Of a stretch of 64,000 bases of DNA, positions 54,780 through 63,208 are shown in pieces. The stretch spans positions 2,170,001 to 2,234,000 of the forward strand of contig CP019882.1 of the NCBI GenBank assembly GCA_002007745.1, given 5' to 3'. Each line of letters begins with the position of its first letter. Positions within the stretch are counted from its first letter, which is position 1. Source of the DNA: Mycolicibacterium litorale. Its GTDB lineage: Bacteria; Actinomycetota; Actinomycetes; Mycobacteriales; Mycobacteriaceae. Both the position numbers and the translations under genes were made by a program. A model generated the notes under the pieces. The model made no database searches. It worked only from the letters and a program-made list of their open reading frames with translations, and was not told the DNA's origin.

Positions 54780-55211
54780 CTAGGCGTGTACGTCGCGGAG
54801 CCCCACCGCATTGCGCAGTCCCGAGCAGTTGTAGCACCCGACACATCCCACGCAGTCGGTGCATCGGACACAGCCCACACAGGCCGTGCAGCGACGGCAT
54901 GCGACACAGGCCAGGCACGCCACGCACTTTCGTAACAGAACCGACAGCACCGACAGCACACTGCCCACGATGAGAGCGCTGCCCGCGGAGGCCACCGAAC
55001 CCAGGATCAGCGCGCTGCCCGCGGTGGCGATCGAACCGGTGACGGCGGCGCTGCCCGCGCTGGCGATCGAACCGGTGACGGCAGCGCTGCCGACGGTGGC
55101 GATGGATCCGGCGACCACCGCGCTGCGGACGGTGCTGACCGAGCCGGCGACGACGGCACTGTCGGTGGTCGCGACCGAGCCGGCAACGGTCGGCGACTCA
55201 GATGAACTCAT
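54780..55211 (-). CDS. 12-residue-repeat protein with 12 Cys at period three
   Basis: A 143-aa protein from the ATG at 55211 (a start at 55241 adds 10 residues). The first half has seven 12-residue repeats with Gly-Ser near the start and Ser-Ala at the end (e.g. VAGSVSTVRSAV, VTGSIATAGSAL). A hydrophobic link (VLSVLSVLL) follows. The C-terminal part has 12 cysteines every third residue (CVACLACVACRRCTACVGC and onward), then SGLRNAVGLRDVHA. The regular repeats suggest a beta-solenoid; Cys every third residue suggests metal binding or cross-linking. I do not recognise a named family. It lies 33 bp upstream of the SDR gene on the same strand. The antisense frame is also open but has no such pattern. 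Confidence 0.6.
   Translation of the reverse strand: MSSSESPTVAGSVATTDSAVVAGSVSTVRSAVVAGSIATVGSAAVTGSIASAGSAAVTGSIATAGSALILGSVASAGSALIVGSVLSVLSVLLRKCVACLACVACRRCTACVGCVRCTDCVGCVGCYNCSGLRNAVGLRDVHA
54825..54926 (-). repeat. 12 consecutive Cys-x-x triplets
   Basis: Protein-level repeat: Cys codons occur every 9 bp from 54926 down to 54825, with two variable residues between each. Upstream of it, the 12-residue (36-bp) Gly-Ser repeats cover about 54940-55190. Confidence 0.9.
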
Positions 55212-55253
55212 GGGCGGGCTCATGACGGCGAGTGTTCTCACACGACGAGCATG

Positions 55254-56846
55254 TCAGCCGCCGCGCGGTCGTGCTGGGGGAATCGCGGCCAGCAGGGTGC
55301 GGGTGTAGTCCTGCTCGGGGGTGGTGAGCAGGTCGGCGGCGGGTCGGTATTCGACCGCGGCGCCGGCCTGCATGACCAGTACGTCGTGGCTCATCCGTTC
55401 CACCACAGCTAGGTCGTGGGAGATGAACAGGTAGGTCAGGCCCAGATCACGTTGCAGGTCGGTGAGCAGCTGCAGGACCCGGTCTTGCACCGACACGTCC
55501 AATGATGCGGTGGCTTCGTCGAGGATCACCACCTCGGGCTCCACGGCCAGCGCGCGGGCGATGCTGACCCGCTGGCGCTGACCGCCGGACAGCTCGTGCG
55601 GATACCGCGACGCGAACTCGCTCGGCAGACCGACCAGGTCCAGCAGTTCGGCCACCCGCTGCGCGCGTGCCCGCCCGCTTGGCCGAAGCTTGTGCACGGC
55701 AAGGGGTTCGGTGATGGCCGAGCCGACGCGGGCGCGGGGATCCAGTGCGGAGAACGGGTCCTGCAAGACCAGGCTGATGCGTCGGCGCAGCTGCTTTTCC
55801 GCTGCGCCACGGACGGTGAAGACATCGGTCCCGTCCAGGGTGGCCCGACCCGCAGTCGGGGTCACCAAGCCGGTCAGCGCACCGGCCACCGTCGACTTGC
55901 CGGAGCCGGACTCGCCGACCAGGCCCAGCGTTGTACCGCGGCGGATGTGAAACGTCAGGTCCCGCACGGCCGGCGTCCCGCCGAACGACACCTCGAGCTG
56001 CTCGACGCTCAGCAGCACCGGGGCATCGGCCGGGGCCGGTTCGGGACCACCGGCCCCGATGCGCGGGCGCGCCTCTAGCAACTGCTTGGTGTAGGGGTGG
56101 CTCGGCCGGTCGAACACGTCGAGGATCGGCGCCGCCTCCACCACGGCGCCGTCCTGCAACACCGTCACAGTGTCGGCGACCTGGCCGATGAGTCCGAGGT
56201 CGTGGCTGATCCACACCACCGCCGCCCCGAAGTCGCGTTGCAGTTCCTTGATCAGTTCGACGATCTGGGCTTGAGTCGTGACGTCCAGCGCCGTGGTGGG
56301 TTCATCGGCAATGAGCAGTTCTGGGTTGCAGGCCAACGCGATTGCCACCATCACGCGCTGGCGCTGGCCGCCGGAGAGTTGATGGGGATAGCTGTCCAGC
56401 CGGCGCTGCGCGTCTGGCAGACCGACCGCCTCCAGCAGCTCCAGGGCGCGTTGCCGGGCCTGGCGGCGGGTCATGCCGCGGTGCGCCTGCAGCGACTCGG
56501 TGATCTGACGCTCCAGGGTGAGCAGCGGGTTGAGCGAGGTGCCCGGATCCTGGAACACGAAGCCGATACGCCCGCCGTGAACGCTGCGGAGCACGGCGGG
56601 CCGGGCGCCGACAAGCTGGGTGGCAGGCGAATCACTCTGGCCGGCAAGCTGACTGGATCCGGTGGTCACGGCCCCCGCGGCGTCGAGCAGGCCGGTTGCG
56701 GCCAGCGCGGTCATGGTCTTGCCTGATCCTGATTCGCCGACGATGCCGAGAGTCTGTTCCGGCTCGACGTCGAAGGAGATGCCTTGCACGATTTCCCGCC
56801 TGCCGATGCGCACCCGCAGGTCGTGGACACTGAGTACGGGGGCCAT
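55254..56846 (-). CDS. dppD: Dipeptide/oligopeptide ABC transporter ATPase, fused DppD-DppF type
   Basis: A 530-aa protein with two complete ABC domains. The first has Walker [15 protein letters not shown], signature [16 protein letters not shown] and Walker [13 protein letters not shown]. The second (from about residue 285) has Walker [17 protein letters not shown], signature [16 protein letters not shown] and Walker [13 protein letters not shown]. The fused form is usual in mycobacterial Dpp/Opp systems (Rv3663c is 548 aa). It powers import of peptides, and in M. tuberculosis Dpp also of haem. It overlaps the dppC stop by 1 bp. Gene order A-B-C-D fits dpp better than opp. Confidence 0.9.
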   Translation of the reverse strand: MAPVLSVHDLRVRIGRREIVQGISFDVEPEQTLGIVGESGSGKTMTALAATGLLDAAGAVTTGSSQLAGQSDSPATQLVGARPAVLRSVHGGRIGFVFQDPGTSLNPLLTLERQITESLQAHRGMTRRQARQRALELLEAVGLPDAQRRLDSYPHQLSGGQRQRVMVAIALACNPELLIADEPTTALDVTTQAQIVELIKELQRDFGAAVVWISHDLGLIGQVADTVTVLQDGAVVEAAPILDVFDRPSHPYTKQLLEARPRIGAGGPEPAPADAPVLLSVEQLEVSFGGTPAVRDLTFHIRRGTTLGLVGESGSGKSTVAGALTGLVTPTAGRATLDGTDVFTVRGAAEKQLRRRISLVLQDPFSALDPRARVGSAITEPLAVHKLRPSGRARAQRVAELLDLVGLPSEFASRYPHELSGGQRQRVSIARALAVEPEVVILDEATASLDVSVQDRVLQLLTDLQRDLGLTYLFISHDLAVVERMSHDVLVMQAGAAVEYRPAADLLTTPEQDYTRTLLAAIPPARPRGG

Positions 56847-57727
56847 CAGCCGCGCCTGGCTTCGGCGGTGGTGCGCTGCTTCGGGTCGAGCACGTCACGC
56901 AGTCCGTCGCCGAGCAGGTTGAAGGCCAGCACGATGACGAAGATCGCGGCACCGGGGAACACCGCCACCCACCAGGCCAGGGTGACGAAACCCTGTGAGT
57001 CGAAGATCATCCGGCCCAGTGAGGGTTGCGGTGGCTGCAGTCCCAGCCCGAGGAACGACAAAGCCGCCTCGGACAGGATCGCGAACGCCAACGACAGCGA
57101 CGTCTGGACGATGAGCGGACCGGCGATGTTGGGCAGTACATGGCGGGTCAGGATGTAGCGGTGCGGGGTGCCCATGCTCCGCGAGACCGCCACGTAGGGC
57201 TCCACACGCGCACCCAGTGTGCTGGCCCTGGCGACCCGCGCGAAGATCGGGGTGTAGACGACGCCGATCGCCAGGATGGTGGTGGTCAACCCGGGCCCCA
57301 GGATGGCCACGATGGCCAGCGCCAGCAGTAGGACCGGAAACGCGAACATGACGTCCACACAGCGCATGAACACGGTGTCCATCCAGCCGCCCCGGTAGCC
57401 CGCGATCACCCCCACGGTGACCCCGACGATCAGGGCGAACGCCACACTGATGACGGCGACCTGCAGCGATGCGCGAATGGCGACCAGGACGCGGGAGGCG
57501 ATGTCACGGCCGAGTTCGTCGGTGCCGAACCAGTGACTGCCGCTGGGCGGTTGCAGCGCGTTGGGGACGTCGACGTCGTTAACCCCGGAGGGCGCCAACC
57601 AGTGGGCTCCGAGAGCCGCCAGCACAATCGCCACCAGGAGTATCGCGCTGATTGCGGTGACCGGATTGCCGAACATCAACCGCCAATTGGACATTCGGGC
57701 GTTGCGATCGCCGGACGGGTCGGTCAT
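56846..57727 (-). CDS. dppC: Dipeptide ABC transporter permease DppC-like
   Basis: A 293-aa permease. The N-terminal cytosolic tail is followed by TM1 (VTAISAILLVAIVLAALGAHWL), the OppC-type periplasmic insertion (HWFGTDELGRDIASRVLVAIRASL) and five more helices. The EAA loop reads YVAVSRSMGTPHRYILTRHVLPNI. It overlaps dppB by 4 bp (ATGA) and dppD by 1 bp. It pairs with DppB to form the translocation path. Confidence 0.9.
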   Translation of the reverse strand: MTDPSGDRNARMSNWRLMFGNPVTAISAILLVAIVLAALGAHWLAPSGVNDVDVPNALQPPSGSHWFGTDELGRDIASRVLVAIRASLQVAVISVAFALIVGVTVGVIAGYRGGWMDTVFMRCVDVMFAFPVLLLALAIVAILGPGLTTTILAIGVVYTPIFARVARASTLGARVEPYVAVSRSMGTPHRYILTRHVLPNIAGPLIVQTSLSLAFAILSEAALSFLGLGLQPPQPSLGRMIFDSQGFVTLAWWVAVFPGAAIFVIVLAFNLLGDGLRDVLDPKQRTTAEARRG

Positions 57728-58698
57728 GACAACCGGATCCTCGGATCGACCACGGCGTAGAGCACATCGACGACGAGGTTGATGAGCAGGAACAGGGCGG
57801 CGATCAGCAGCACCGCGCCCTGAATCAGCGGGTAATCACGGGCGGCGACGGCGTTGTAGGTGAGTCGGCCCAGCCCGGGCCAGGCGAACACCACCTCGAC
57901 GACGATGACACCGCCGAGAACGGTCGCGAGTTGGATGCCGGTGATGGTGAGCACCGGCACCAGCGCGTTACGAACGATGTGGCGTGCCGTGACCACCACG
58001 GGCGCAAGTCCTTTCGAGCGAGCGGTCCGCACGTGGCCGGCACCGGCAACCTCCAGGACCGCGGAGCGGACGTAGCGGGTCATGATGGCGCCGGCCACCA
58101 GGCCGACGGTCAGTCCCGGCAATACGATGTGGCGCAGCCAGCCCGCGGGGTCCTGCAGCAATGGACGGTACCCCGAGGTCGGCAACCAGCCGAGGGTCGA
58201 GGCGAACAACCCGATCAGCAGGATGCCCATCCAGAAGTCCGGGATGGAGACGCCGAACTGGCTCGCCACCCGCACGATGCCGTCGCTGAGTCGTCCCTGG
58301 CGCAGTGCCGAGTAGATCCCGGCGGGCAACGCGATGACCAACGCGATCAGGATGCCGACCACCGCGAGCGATATCGTCGCGGGCAGGCGTTCGAGCAGGG
58401 TGGTCGTCACCGGGTCGCCATTGCGGAAGCTGACGCCGAGATCTCCGGTCAGTGCCGAACCGGCGTAGGAGAAGAACTGTTGGATCAGGGGTCGGTCCAA
58501 TCCGCTGGCCGCACGTAATGCCTGGTACGCCTCCGGGGTGTACCTGGTGCCCAGGGCGATGCGGACCGGATCGCCGGGGACCAGGTGAACCAGCGTGAAG
58601 ACGACGACCACCACCCCGATCAGCACCACCGCCGAGTATGCGACCCTGCGCAGCAGGAACCGCGCAATCGGGTGGCGGACAACACTGTTCACCGTCAC
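57724..58698 (-). CDS. dppB: Dipeptide ABC transporter permease DppB-like
   Basis: A 324-aa permease. It has TM1 (VAYSAVVLIGVVVVVFTLVHLVPGDPV) followed by the OppB-type extracytoplasmic segment (QFFSYAGSALTGDLGVSFRNG), then helices with the EAA loop reading VRTARSKGLAPVVVTARHIVRNALVP. The GTG start at 58698 overlaps the dppA stop (GTGA). The first permease of the dppABCD order. Confidence 0.9.
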   Translation of the reverse strand: MTVNSVVRHPIARFLLRRVAYSAVVLIGVVVVVFTLVHLVPGDPVRIALGTRYTPEAYQALRAASGLDRPLIQQFFSYAGSALTGDLGVSFRNGDPVTTTLLERLPATISLAVVGILIALVIALPAGIYSALRQGRLSDGIVRVASQFGVSIPDFWMGILLIGLFASTLGWLPTSGYRPLLQDPAGWLRHIVLPGLTVGLVAGAIMTRYVRSAVLEVAGAGHVRTARSKGLAPVVVTARHIVRNALVPVLTITGIQLATVLGGVIVVEVVFAWPGLGRLTYNAVAARDYPLIQGAVLLIAALFLLINLVVDVLYAVVDPRIRLS

Positions 58699-60221
58699 GC
58701 GGCGCCGCCCGGATGCAGTGCAGCGGTGCGGAACCGGACCGCGCCGTCGCGGCGGGCGTCATAGCCGGACAGGCTGGTGGTCCAGCCCTGAACGACCGAG
58801 GGGTTGTACAGGAAGATGTAGCTGCACTTGTCGGCGATGATGGTTGCCGCCCTGGCGTAATCGTCCTTGCGGATGTCGCGGTTGCTCTCGGTGCGTCCGG
58901 CGTCCAGTAGCCGGTCGACCTCAGGGTCGGAGAACTTCTGCGCGTTGCTCGAACCGTCGGTGTGGTGCTGGGCGTAGTAGAAGTCGTCGGGGTCGATGTT
59001 GCCCAGCCAACCCATCATCAGCATGTCGAAATGGCCGCTGTTCTGTTCGTCGAGCCAGGTGGCGAAGTCGACGGTGCGGATGTTCACCGTGATCCCCAGC
59101 GCACTGAGGTTGTCGGCGACGATCTGTGCCGCGGTGACCGTCTCCGGGTACTCGGTGGTGACCAGCATGTCGAGCGGCCGGGCGCCGACACCGGCGTCGC
59201 GCAGCAGGCTTTTCGCCTTCTCGGGGTCGTAGGAGTACCGGTCGTAGGGGATGTACCAGGGGTTGCCCTTGGGGATGGCAAGCTGGTTCGCCGTGGCGGT
59301 GCCGTAGCTGGTGGCCTGCACGATCGAGGCGCGGTCGATGCCGTAGGCGATGGCCTGCCGCACCCGTACATCGTCCCAGGGTTTGTGCGCCTCGTTCAGC
59401 GCCAGGTACCAGTAGTCGTTGCTCGCGGTCACAGCCAGATGGATGGCGTCGTCGTCTTTCAACTGGTTGACTCGTTGCGGGGAATGGCGTCGGTCCAGTC
59501 GATTTCACCGGCCTGCAAGGCCGACAGGGCCGTCGACGCCTCGGAGATGAACCGGAAGGTCACGCCCGGGATCTTTGGTGGGGTCCCCAGTAACTCTTGT
59601 TCGCGCTGAGCGTGATCGAGTCACCGCTTTTCCGGCCGGCGAAAGCGAACGGTCCGGTGCCGACCGGATGTGTTGCGATCTGGCCGGTTTCGACGTTGTG
59701 GCGTTGCACGATCGCCATGCCCTTGAAGCCGCCGACATTGGTGAGCAGATTCGGGGTGGGCCGGCTTAGGCTGATGACGACGGTCGCCGGATCGGGTGCG
59801 CGCACGTCGCGGACCGCGCTGAACTTGTCGACATTGGCCAGCTTCTCATCGATGATGCGGCGAAACGAGTACACCACGTCGTCGGCGGTGAAGGCCGACC
59901 CGTCATGCCATCTGACGCCCGGCCGCAGGTGAAATGTCCAGCTGAGCTGGTCGGCGGAAACCTGCCAGGACTGCGCCAGCGCGGGTTGCATCTCGAGGTT
60001 CTTGTCGGGTTCGACCAACGTGTCGAAGACGTTCTCGAGCACCTCGAAGGAAAAGTAAGCGGTGCTCTTCTGCGGGTCGAGTTGGTCGGGTTCGCCGGCG
60101 ATCGCCGCGGTGAGGTTCCCCCAGCGGCGCCACCCAGATCCACGCGCTGTCCGGTTGAACATGCCCCCAGTACCAGGGCGACTACGAGGACGGCAGCGGT
60201 GAGCACCGCATGTCGTCTCAT
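58695..60221 (-). pseudogene. dppA: Dipeptide-binding lipoprotein DppA-like, three frameshifts
   Basis: SBP family 5 lipoprotein of about 509 aa. The signal ends in lipobox LGAC (about residue 20). Family blocks include QLSWTFHLRPGVRWHDGSAFTADDVVYSF and LNEAHKPWDDVRVRQAIAYGIDR. Three breaks are each repaired by one extra G/C: G run at 60118-60122 (GGA to GGG joining AAGG to NLTAAIAGE), G run at 59585-59588 (YWG to TPPKIPGV) and the run at 59479-59482 (AIP to PQRVNQLKDDD). All other sequence is normal, so I think the gene is functional and the assembly is at fault. dppA would deliver peptides, or haem in M. tuberculosis, to DppBC. The ATG is at 60221. Confidence 0.8.
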
Positions 60222-60516
60222 CGTCTCGTCTCTCTCACCGAACATGGTCGTGCGCTTGCGGTTGTGTTTCCAGAACCGTTTGCCGCTAAACGCGCCGGGC
60301 AACGGTGGGTATGTGCAGCTAGAAGGGGTGGGAAAAATTACGCGTGCATGACCAAGTGCTCGCGGAGGGGGCGTGAGAGGCCCGACTCGCCTTGAATTGG
60401 TAGCGAGACGACGAGCTCCTGATTGCACCCGTGGCCCGCAGGGTATGGCAGCCAGGGTGCTCGGCGGGGGCAAAAAGGGCCGGCGAACAGAGCCCTCGAC
60501 GGGGAAGGAGCAGCCA
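60222..60516. other. 295-bp divergent region between dppA and crtE
   Basis: It carries promoters for the dpp operon (minus) and the crt operon (plus). GGGTAT at 60307-60312 resembles a SigF -10, but the nearest GTTT is 25 bp away, too far for a proper -35. No inverted repeat of note is seen. Confidence 0.4.
60505..60510 (+). promoter_or_regulatory. Shine-Dalgarno AAGGAG setting the crtE TTG start
   Basis: AAGGAG at 60505-60510 is 6 bases before TTG 60517. The alternative ATG at 60556 has no such site, and an upstream frame to 60373 is not family-like. Confidence 0.5.
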
Positions 60517-61674
60517 TTGCGCGCATTCGACGCCGTCTCGTGCAGCGGCGCGCGCATGCCGACGGCGGCCGATCTGGCCGTCGGGCCGCCTGACGCGCAA
60601 TTCGAGATCTGGCGCAACGGGGTGCGGCAAGCGGCGCTGACGCACGTCGGTGAGTTCGTCGATACGCACTGCGCCACCCGACTGGCCGAAACCGGCATCG
60701 ACGTCGCCGGCGACATCCTGGTCCAGTTCCTCAGCGGTGGTAAGTGCTTGCGGTCCACGTTCATGTACCTGGGCTGGTTGTGCGGGACCGACGCCGATCC
60801 CGATGCCGACCCGCAAGCGCACGAGGCCGCGTTGCGCGCCTCCGCGGGTCTGGAGCTCCTGCATGCGTTCGCCCTGTTGCAGGACGATGTCATGGACGAC
60901 TCGCCGTTGCGTCGTGGCCAGCCCGCCGCGCACGTGAAATTCGGCCAGTGGCACCGCGACAACGGATTGTCGGGGTCGCAGCGGCGGTTCGGGGCATCGG
61001 CGGCGATCCTGCTCTCCGACCTGTGCCTGGTGTGGGCCGAGCAGATGATGCGCGACAGTGGTGTTCCCGAGGCGGCGCTGTCCCGGGCTTGGCGGCGTTA
61101 TGACGCCATGCGGATCGAACTGGCCGTCGGGCAGTTCGCCGATGTGGCCAACGATGTCAGCGGCCTGCCCACCCTCGATGAGGTTCTCGACGTGGCACGC
61201 CGCAAGTCCGGAAACTACACGGTGCGCCGGCCGTTGGAGATCGGGGCGGCGATGGGCGGCCGGGAGGATCTCGTCGAGGTGCTCGGCCACTACGGCACTG
61301 CGGTCGGCGAGGCGTTCCAGCTTCGTGACGACATCCTCGGCGTGTTCGGGTCACCCGCGGTGACCGGCAAGCCCATCGGCGGCGACCTGGCCGAGCGGAA
61401 AGCCACCAGCGTGGTGGTGGCCGCCCATCACCTGGCGGATACGACGATTCGTCGTCAGTTCACCGAGCTGATGATCGCCGAGCATCTCGACGAGGCCGAC
61501 ATCACCCGTTGGCGCAATCTGATCGTCGCCACCGGGGCGGTCGAATGGATCGAGGACATGATCGTCGAGCGGGTGGATAGTGCCCGGGATCGCATCTGCG
61601 ACAACAGCATCGGCGACTGGGTTCAGGCCGCATTGGCGAATATGGCCGCGGTCTGCACGCTGCGGGTGACCTGA
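60517..61674 (+). CDS. crtE: Geranylgeranyl diphosphate synthase
   Basis: A 385-aa polyprenyl synthetase that adds isopentenyl units to make C20 geranylgeranyl-PP, the carotenoid precursor. The first Asp-rich motif is LLQDDVMDDSPLRRG (about residues 121-135), the second is AFQLRDDILGVFG, and GGKCLRSTF is the substrate loop. First gene of the crtE-crtI-crtB operon: its stop overlaps a possible crtI ATG at 61674. Carotenoid clusters of this type underlie pigment in scotochromogenic and photochromogenic mycobacteria. Confidence 0.88.
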   Translation: MRAFDAVSCSGARMPTAADLAVGPPDAQFEIWRNGVRQAALTHVGEFVDTHCATRLAETGIDVAGDILVQFLSGGKCLRSTFMYLGWLCGTDADPDADPQAHEAALRASAGLELLHAFALLQDDVMDDSPLRRGQPAAHVKFGQWHRDNGLSGSQRRFGASAAILLSDLCLVWAEQMMRDSGVPEAALSRAWRRYDAMRIELAVGQFADVANDVSGLPTLDEVLDVARRKSGNYTVRRPLEIGAAMGGREDLVEVLGHYGTAVGEAFQLRDDILGVFGSPAVTGKPIGGDLAERKATSVVVAAHHLADTTIRRQFTELMIAEHLDEADITRWRNLIVATGAVEWIEDMIVERVDSARDRICDNSIGDWVQAALANMAAVCTLRVT

Positions 61675-61688
61675 TGAGGAGGAGATTG

Positions 61689-63206
61689 ATGCGTACCGTT
61701 CCCGGGCCAACCGACCACGTCGTGGTGGTCGGTGCGGGTTTGTCGGGGTTGTCGGCGGCGATGCAGTTGGCCGGCCGCGGGCGGGCGGTCACCGTTGTCG
61801 AACGCTACGCGTTCCCGGGTGGACGGATGGGCCAAGCCGACATTCGCGGCTACCGGATCGACACCGGCCCGACCGTGTTGACGATGCCCGACATCATCGA
61901 GGAAGCGTTCGCCGCCGTCGGAGCGTCGATGACCGAGCATCTCGACCTGGTGCCGGTCGATCCCGCGTACCGGGCCACCTTCGCCGACGGCAGCGCGCTG
62001 GACGTACAAACCGATGCCGAGGCGATGTCGGCGGCGATCGAGGCGTTCGCCGGTCCCGCGCAGGCCGCCGGCTATCGCCGGTTGCGCACCTGGCTGACCG
62101 AGCTCTATCGACTGGAGTTCGACGGTTTCATCGCGGCTAATTTCGAATCACCGTTGTCACTGCTGACCCCGCAGCTGGCGAGGCTGGCCGCCATCGGTGG
62201 CTTCCGGGGCTGGGAGCGGATGATCGGCAAGTTCATCACCGATGAACGGGTACAACGGATCTTCACCTTCCAGGCGCTGTATGCCGGTGTGCCGCCCCAG
62301 CAGGCGCTGGCCGCCTACGCGGTGATCGCCTACATGGACACCGTCGCCGGGGTGTACTTCCCGCGTGGCGGTATGCGCGCGGTGCCCGAGGCGCTGGCCA
62401 CCGCGGCTGCCGCAGCCGGCGTCGAATTCCGCTACGGTTCGATCGTCACCGCCCTGGAGCGCTCCGGGTCCCGGGTGACCGCTGTCCGCACCAGCGAAGG
62501 CGATCGAATCGACTGCGACGCAGTGGTTCTCACCACCGAGTTACCACTGACTTACCAGCTGCTCGGACGAACCCCGCGACGGCCGATCGCGATGCGTCCC
62601 GCGCCGTCTGCGGTGGTGGCGCACGTCGGCGTTCCGGCGGTCGGCGACCGTCTGGCGCATCACAACATCAGCTTTGGCGGCAAGTGGGCCGGCACGTTCG
62701 ACGAGATCATCCGCGACGGCGTGCTGATGAGCGACCCGTCGCTGCTGGTGACCCGGCCGACCGCCGGTGACCCGAGCCTCGCCCCGCCCGGACGTGACCT
62801 GCTCTACGTGCTGGCGCCCACCCCGAATCTCGAAGCCGGCGCCCTTGATTGGGCGTCGATCGGTACGGAATACGCGCGCCAGATGGTGGCCACCGCTGCT
62901 CAGCGGTTGTTGCCCGGGCTCGACGACGATGCCGATGTCCTCGAGATCGTCACCCCAGCGGACTGGGCACGGCAGGGGATGGCCGCCGGGACGCCGTTCG
63001 CGCTGGCACACACATTCGGCCAAACCGGCCCGTTCCGGCCCGCCAACACCGTGCGCGGTATCGACAACGCCGTGCTGGCGGGTGGGTCGACGGTGCCTGG
63101 GGTGGGTATGCCCACCGCACTGCTGTCCGGGCGCCTGGCCGCCGACCGGGTCACCGGAGTCGTCAGTGACGTCTCACCCCGCATCATCAGTTCGGGAAGC
63201 AGGTAG
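61689..63206 (+). CDS. crtI: Phytoene desaturase
   Basis: A 505-aa FAD enzyme of the CrtI family, introducing double bonds into phytoene to give lycopene. The N-terminal dinucleotide motif is VVVGAGLSGLSAAMQLAGRGRAVTVVE, the CrtI block is YAFPGGRMGQADIRGYRIDTGPTVLTMPD, and the C-terminal signature is LAGGSTVPGVGMPTALLSGRLAADRV. I chose the ATG at 61689, preceded by AGGAGG with 6-base spacing (61677-61682); an ATG at 61674 overlaps the crtE stop but has no such site. It is followed by crtB after 2 bp. Confidence 0.92.
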   Translation: MRTVPGPTDHVVVVGAGLSGLSAAMQLAGRGRAVTVVERYAFPGGRMGQADIRGYRIDTGPTVLTMPDIIEEAFAAVGASMTEHLDLVPVDPAYRATFADGSALDVQTDAEAMSAAIEAFAGPAQAAGYRRLRTWLTELYRLEFDGFIAANFESPLSLLTPQLARLAAIGGFRGWERMIGKFITDERVQRIFTFQALYAGVPPQQALAAYAVIAYMDTVAGVYFPRGGMRAVPEALATAAAAAGVEFRYGSIVTALERSGSRVTAVRTSEGDRIDCDAVVLTTELPLTYQLLGRTPRRPIAMRPAPSAVVAHVGVPAVGDRLAHHNISFGGKWAGTFDEIIRDGVLMSDPSLLVTRPTAGDPSLAPPGRDLLYVLAPTPNLEAGALDWASIGTEYARQMVATAAQRLLPGLDDDADVLEIVTPADWARQGMAAGTPFALAHTFGQTGPFRPANTVRGIDNAVLAGGSTVPGVGMPTALLSGRLAADRVTGVVSDVSPRIISSGSR

Positions 63207-63208
63207 CG

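Noticed and set aside
60278..60312. SigF promoter for the crt operon
   Set aside because: GGGTAT is present at 60307-60312, but the nearest GTTT is 25 bp upstream, not the usual 15-17.
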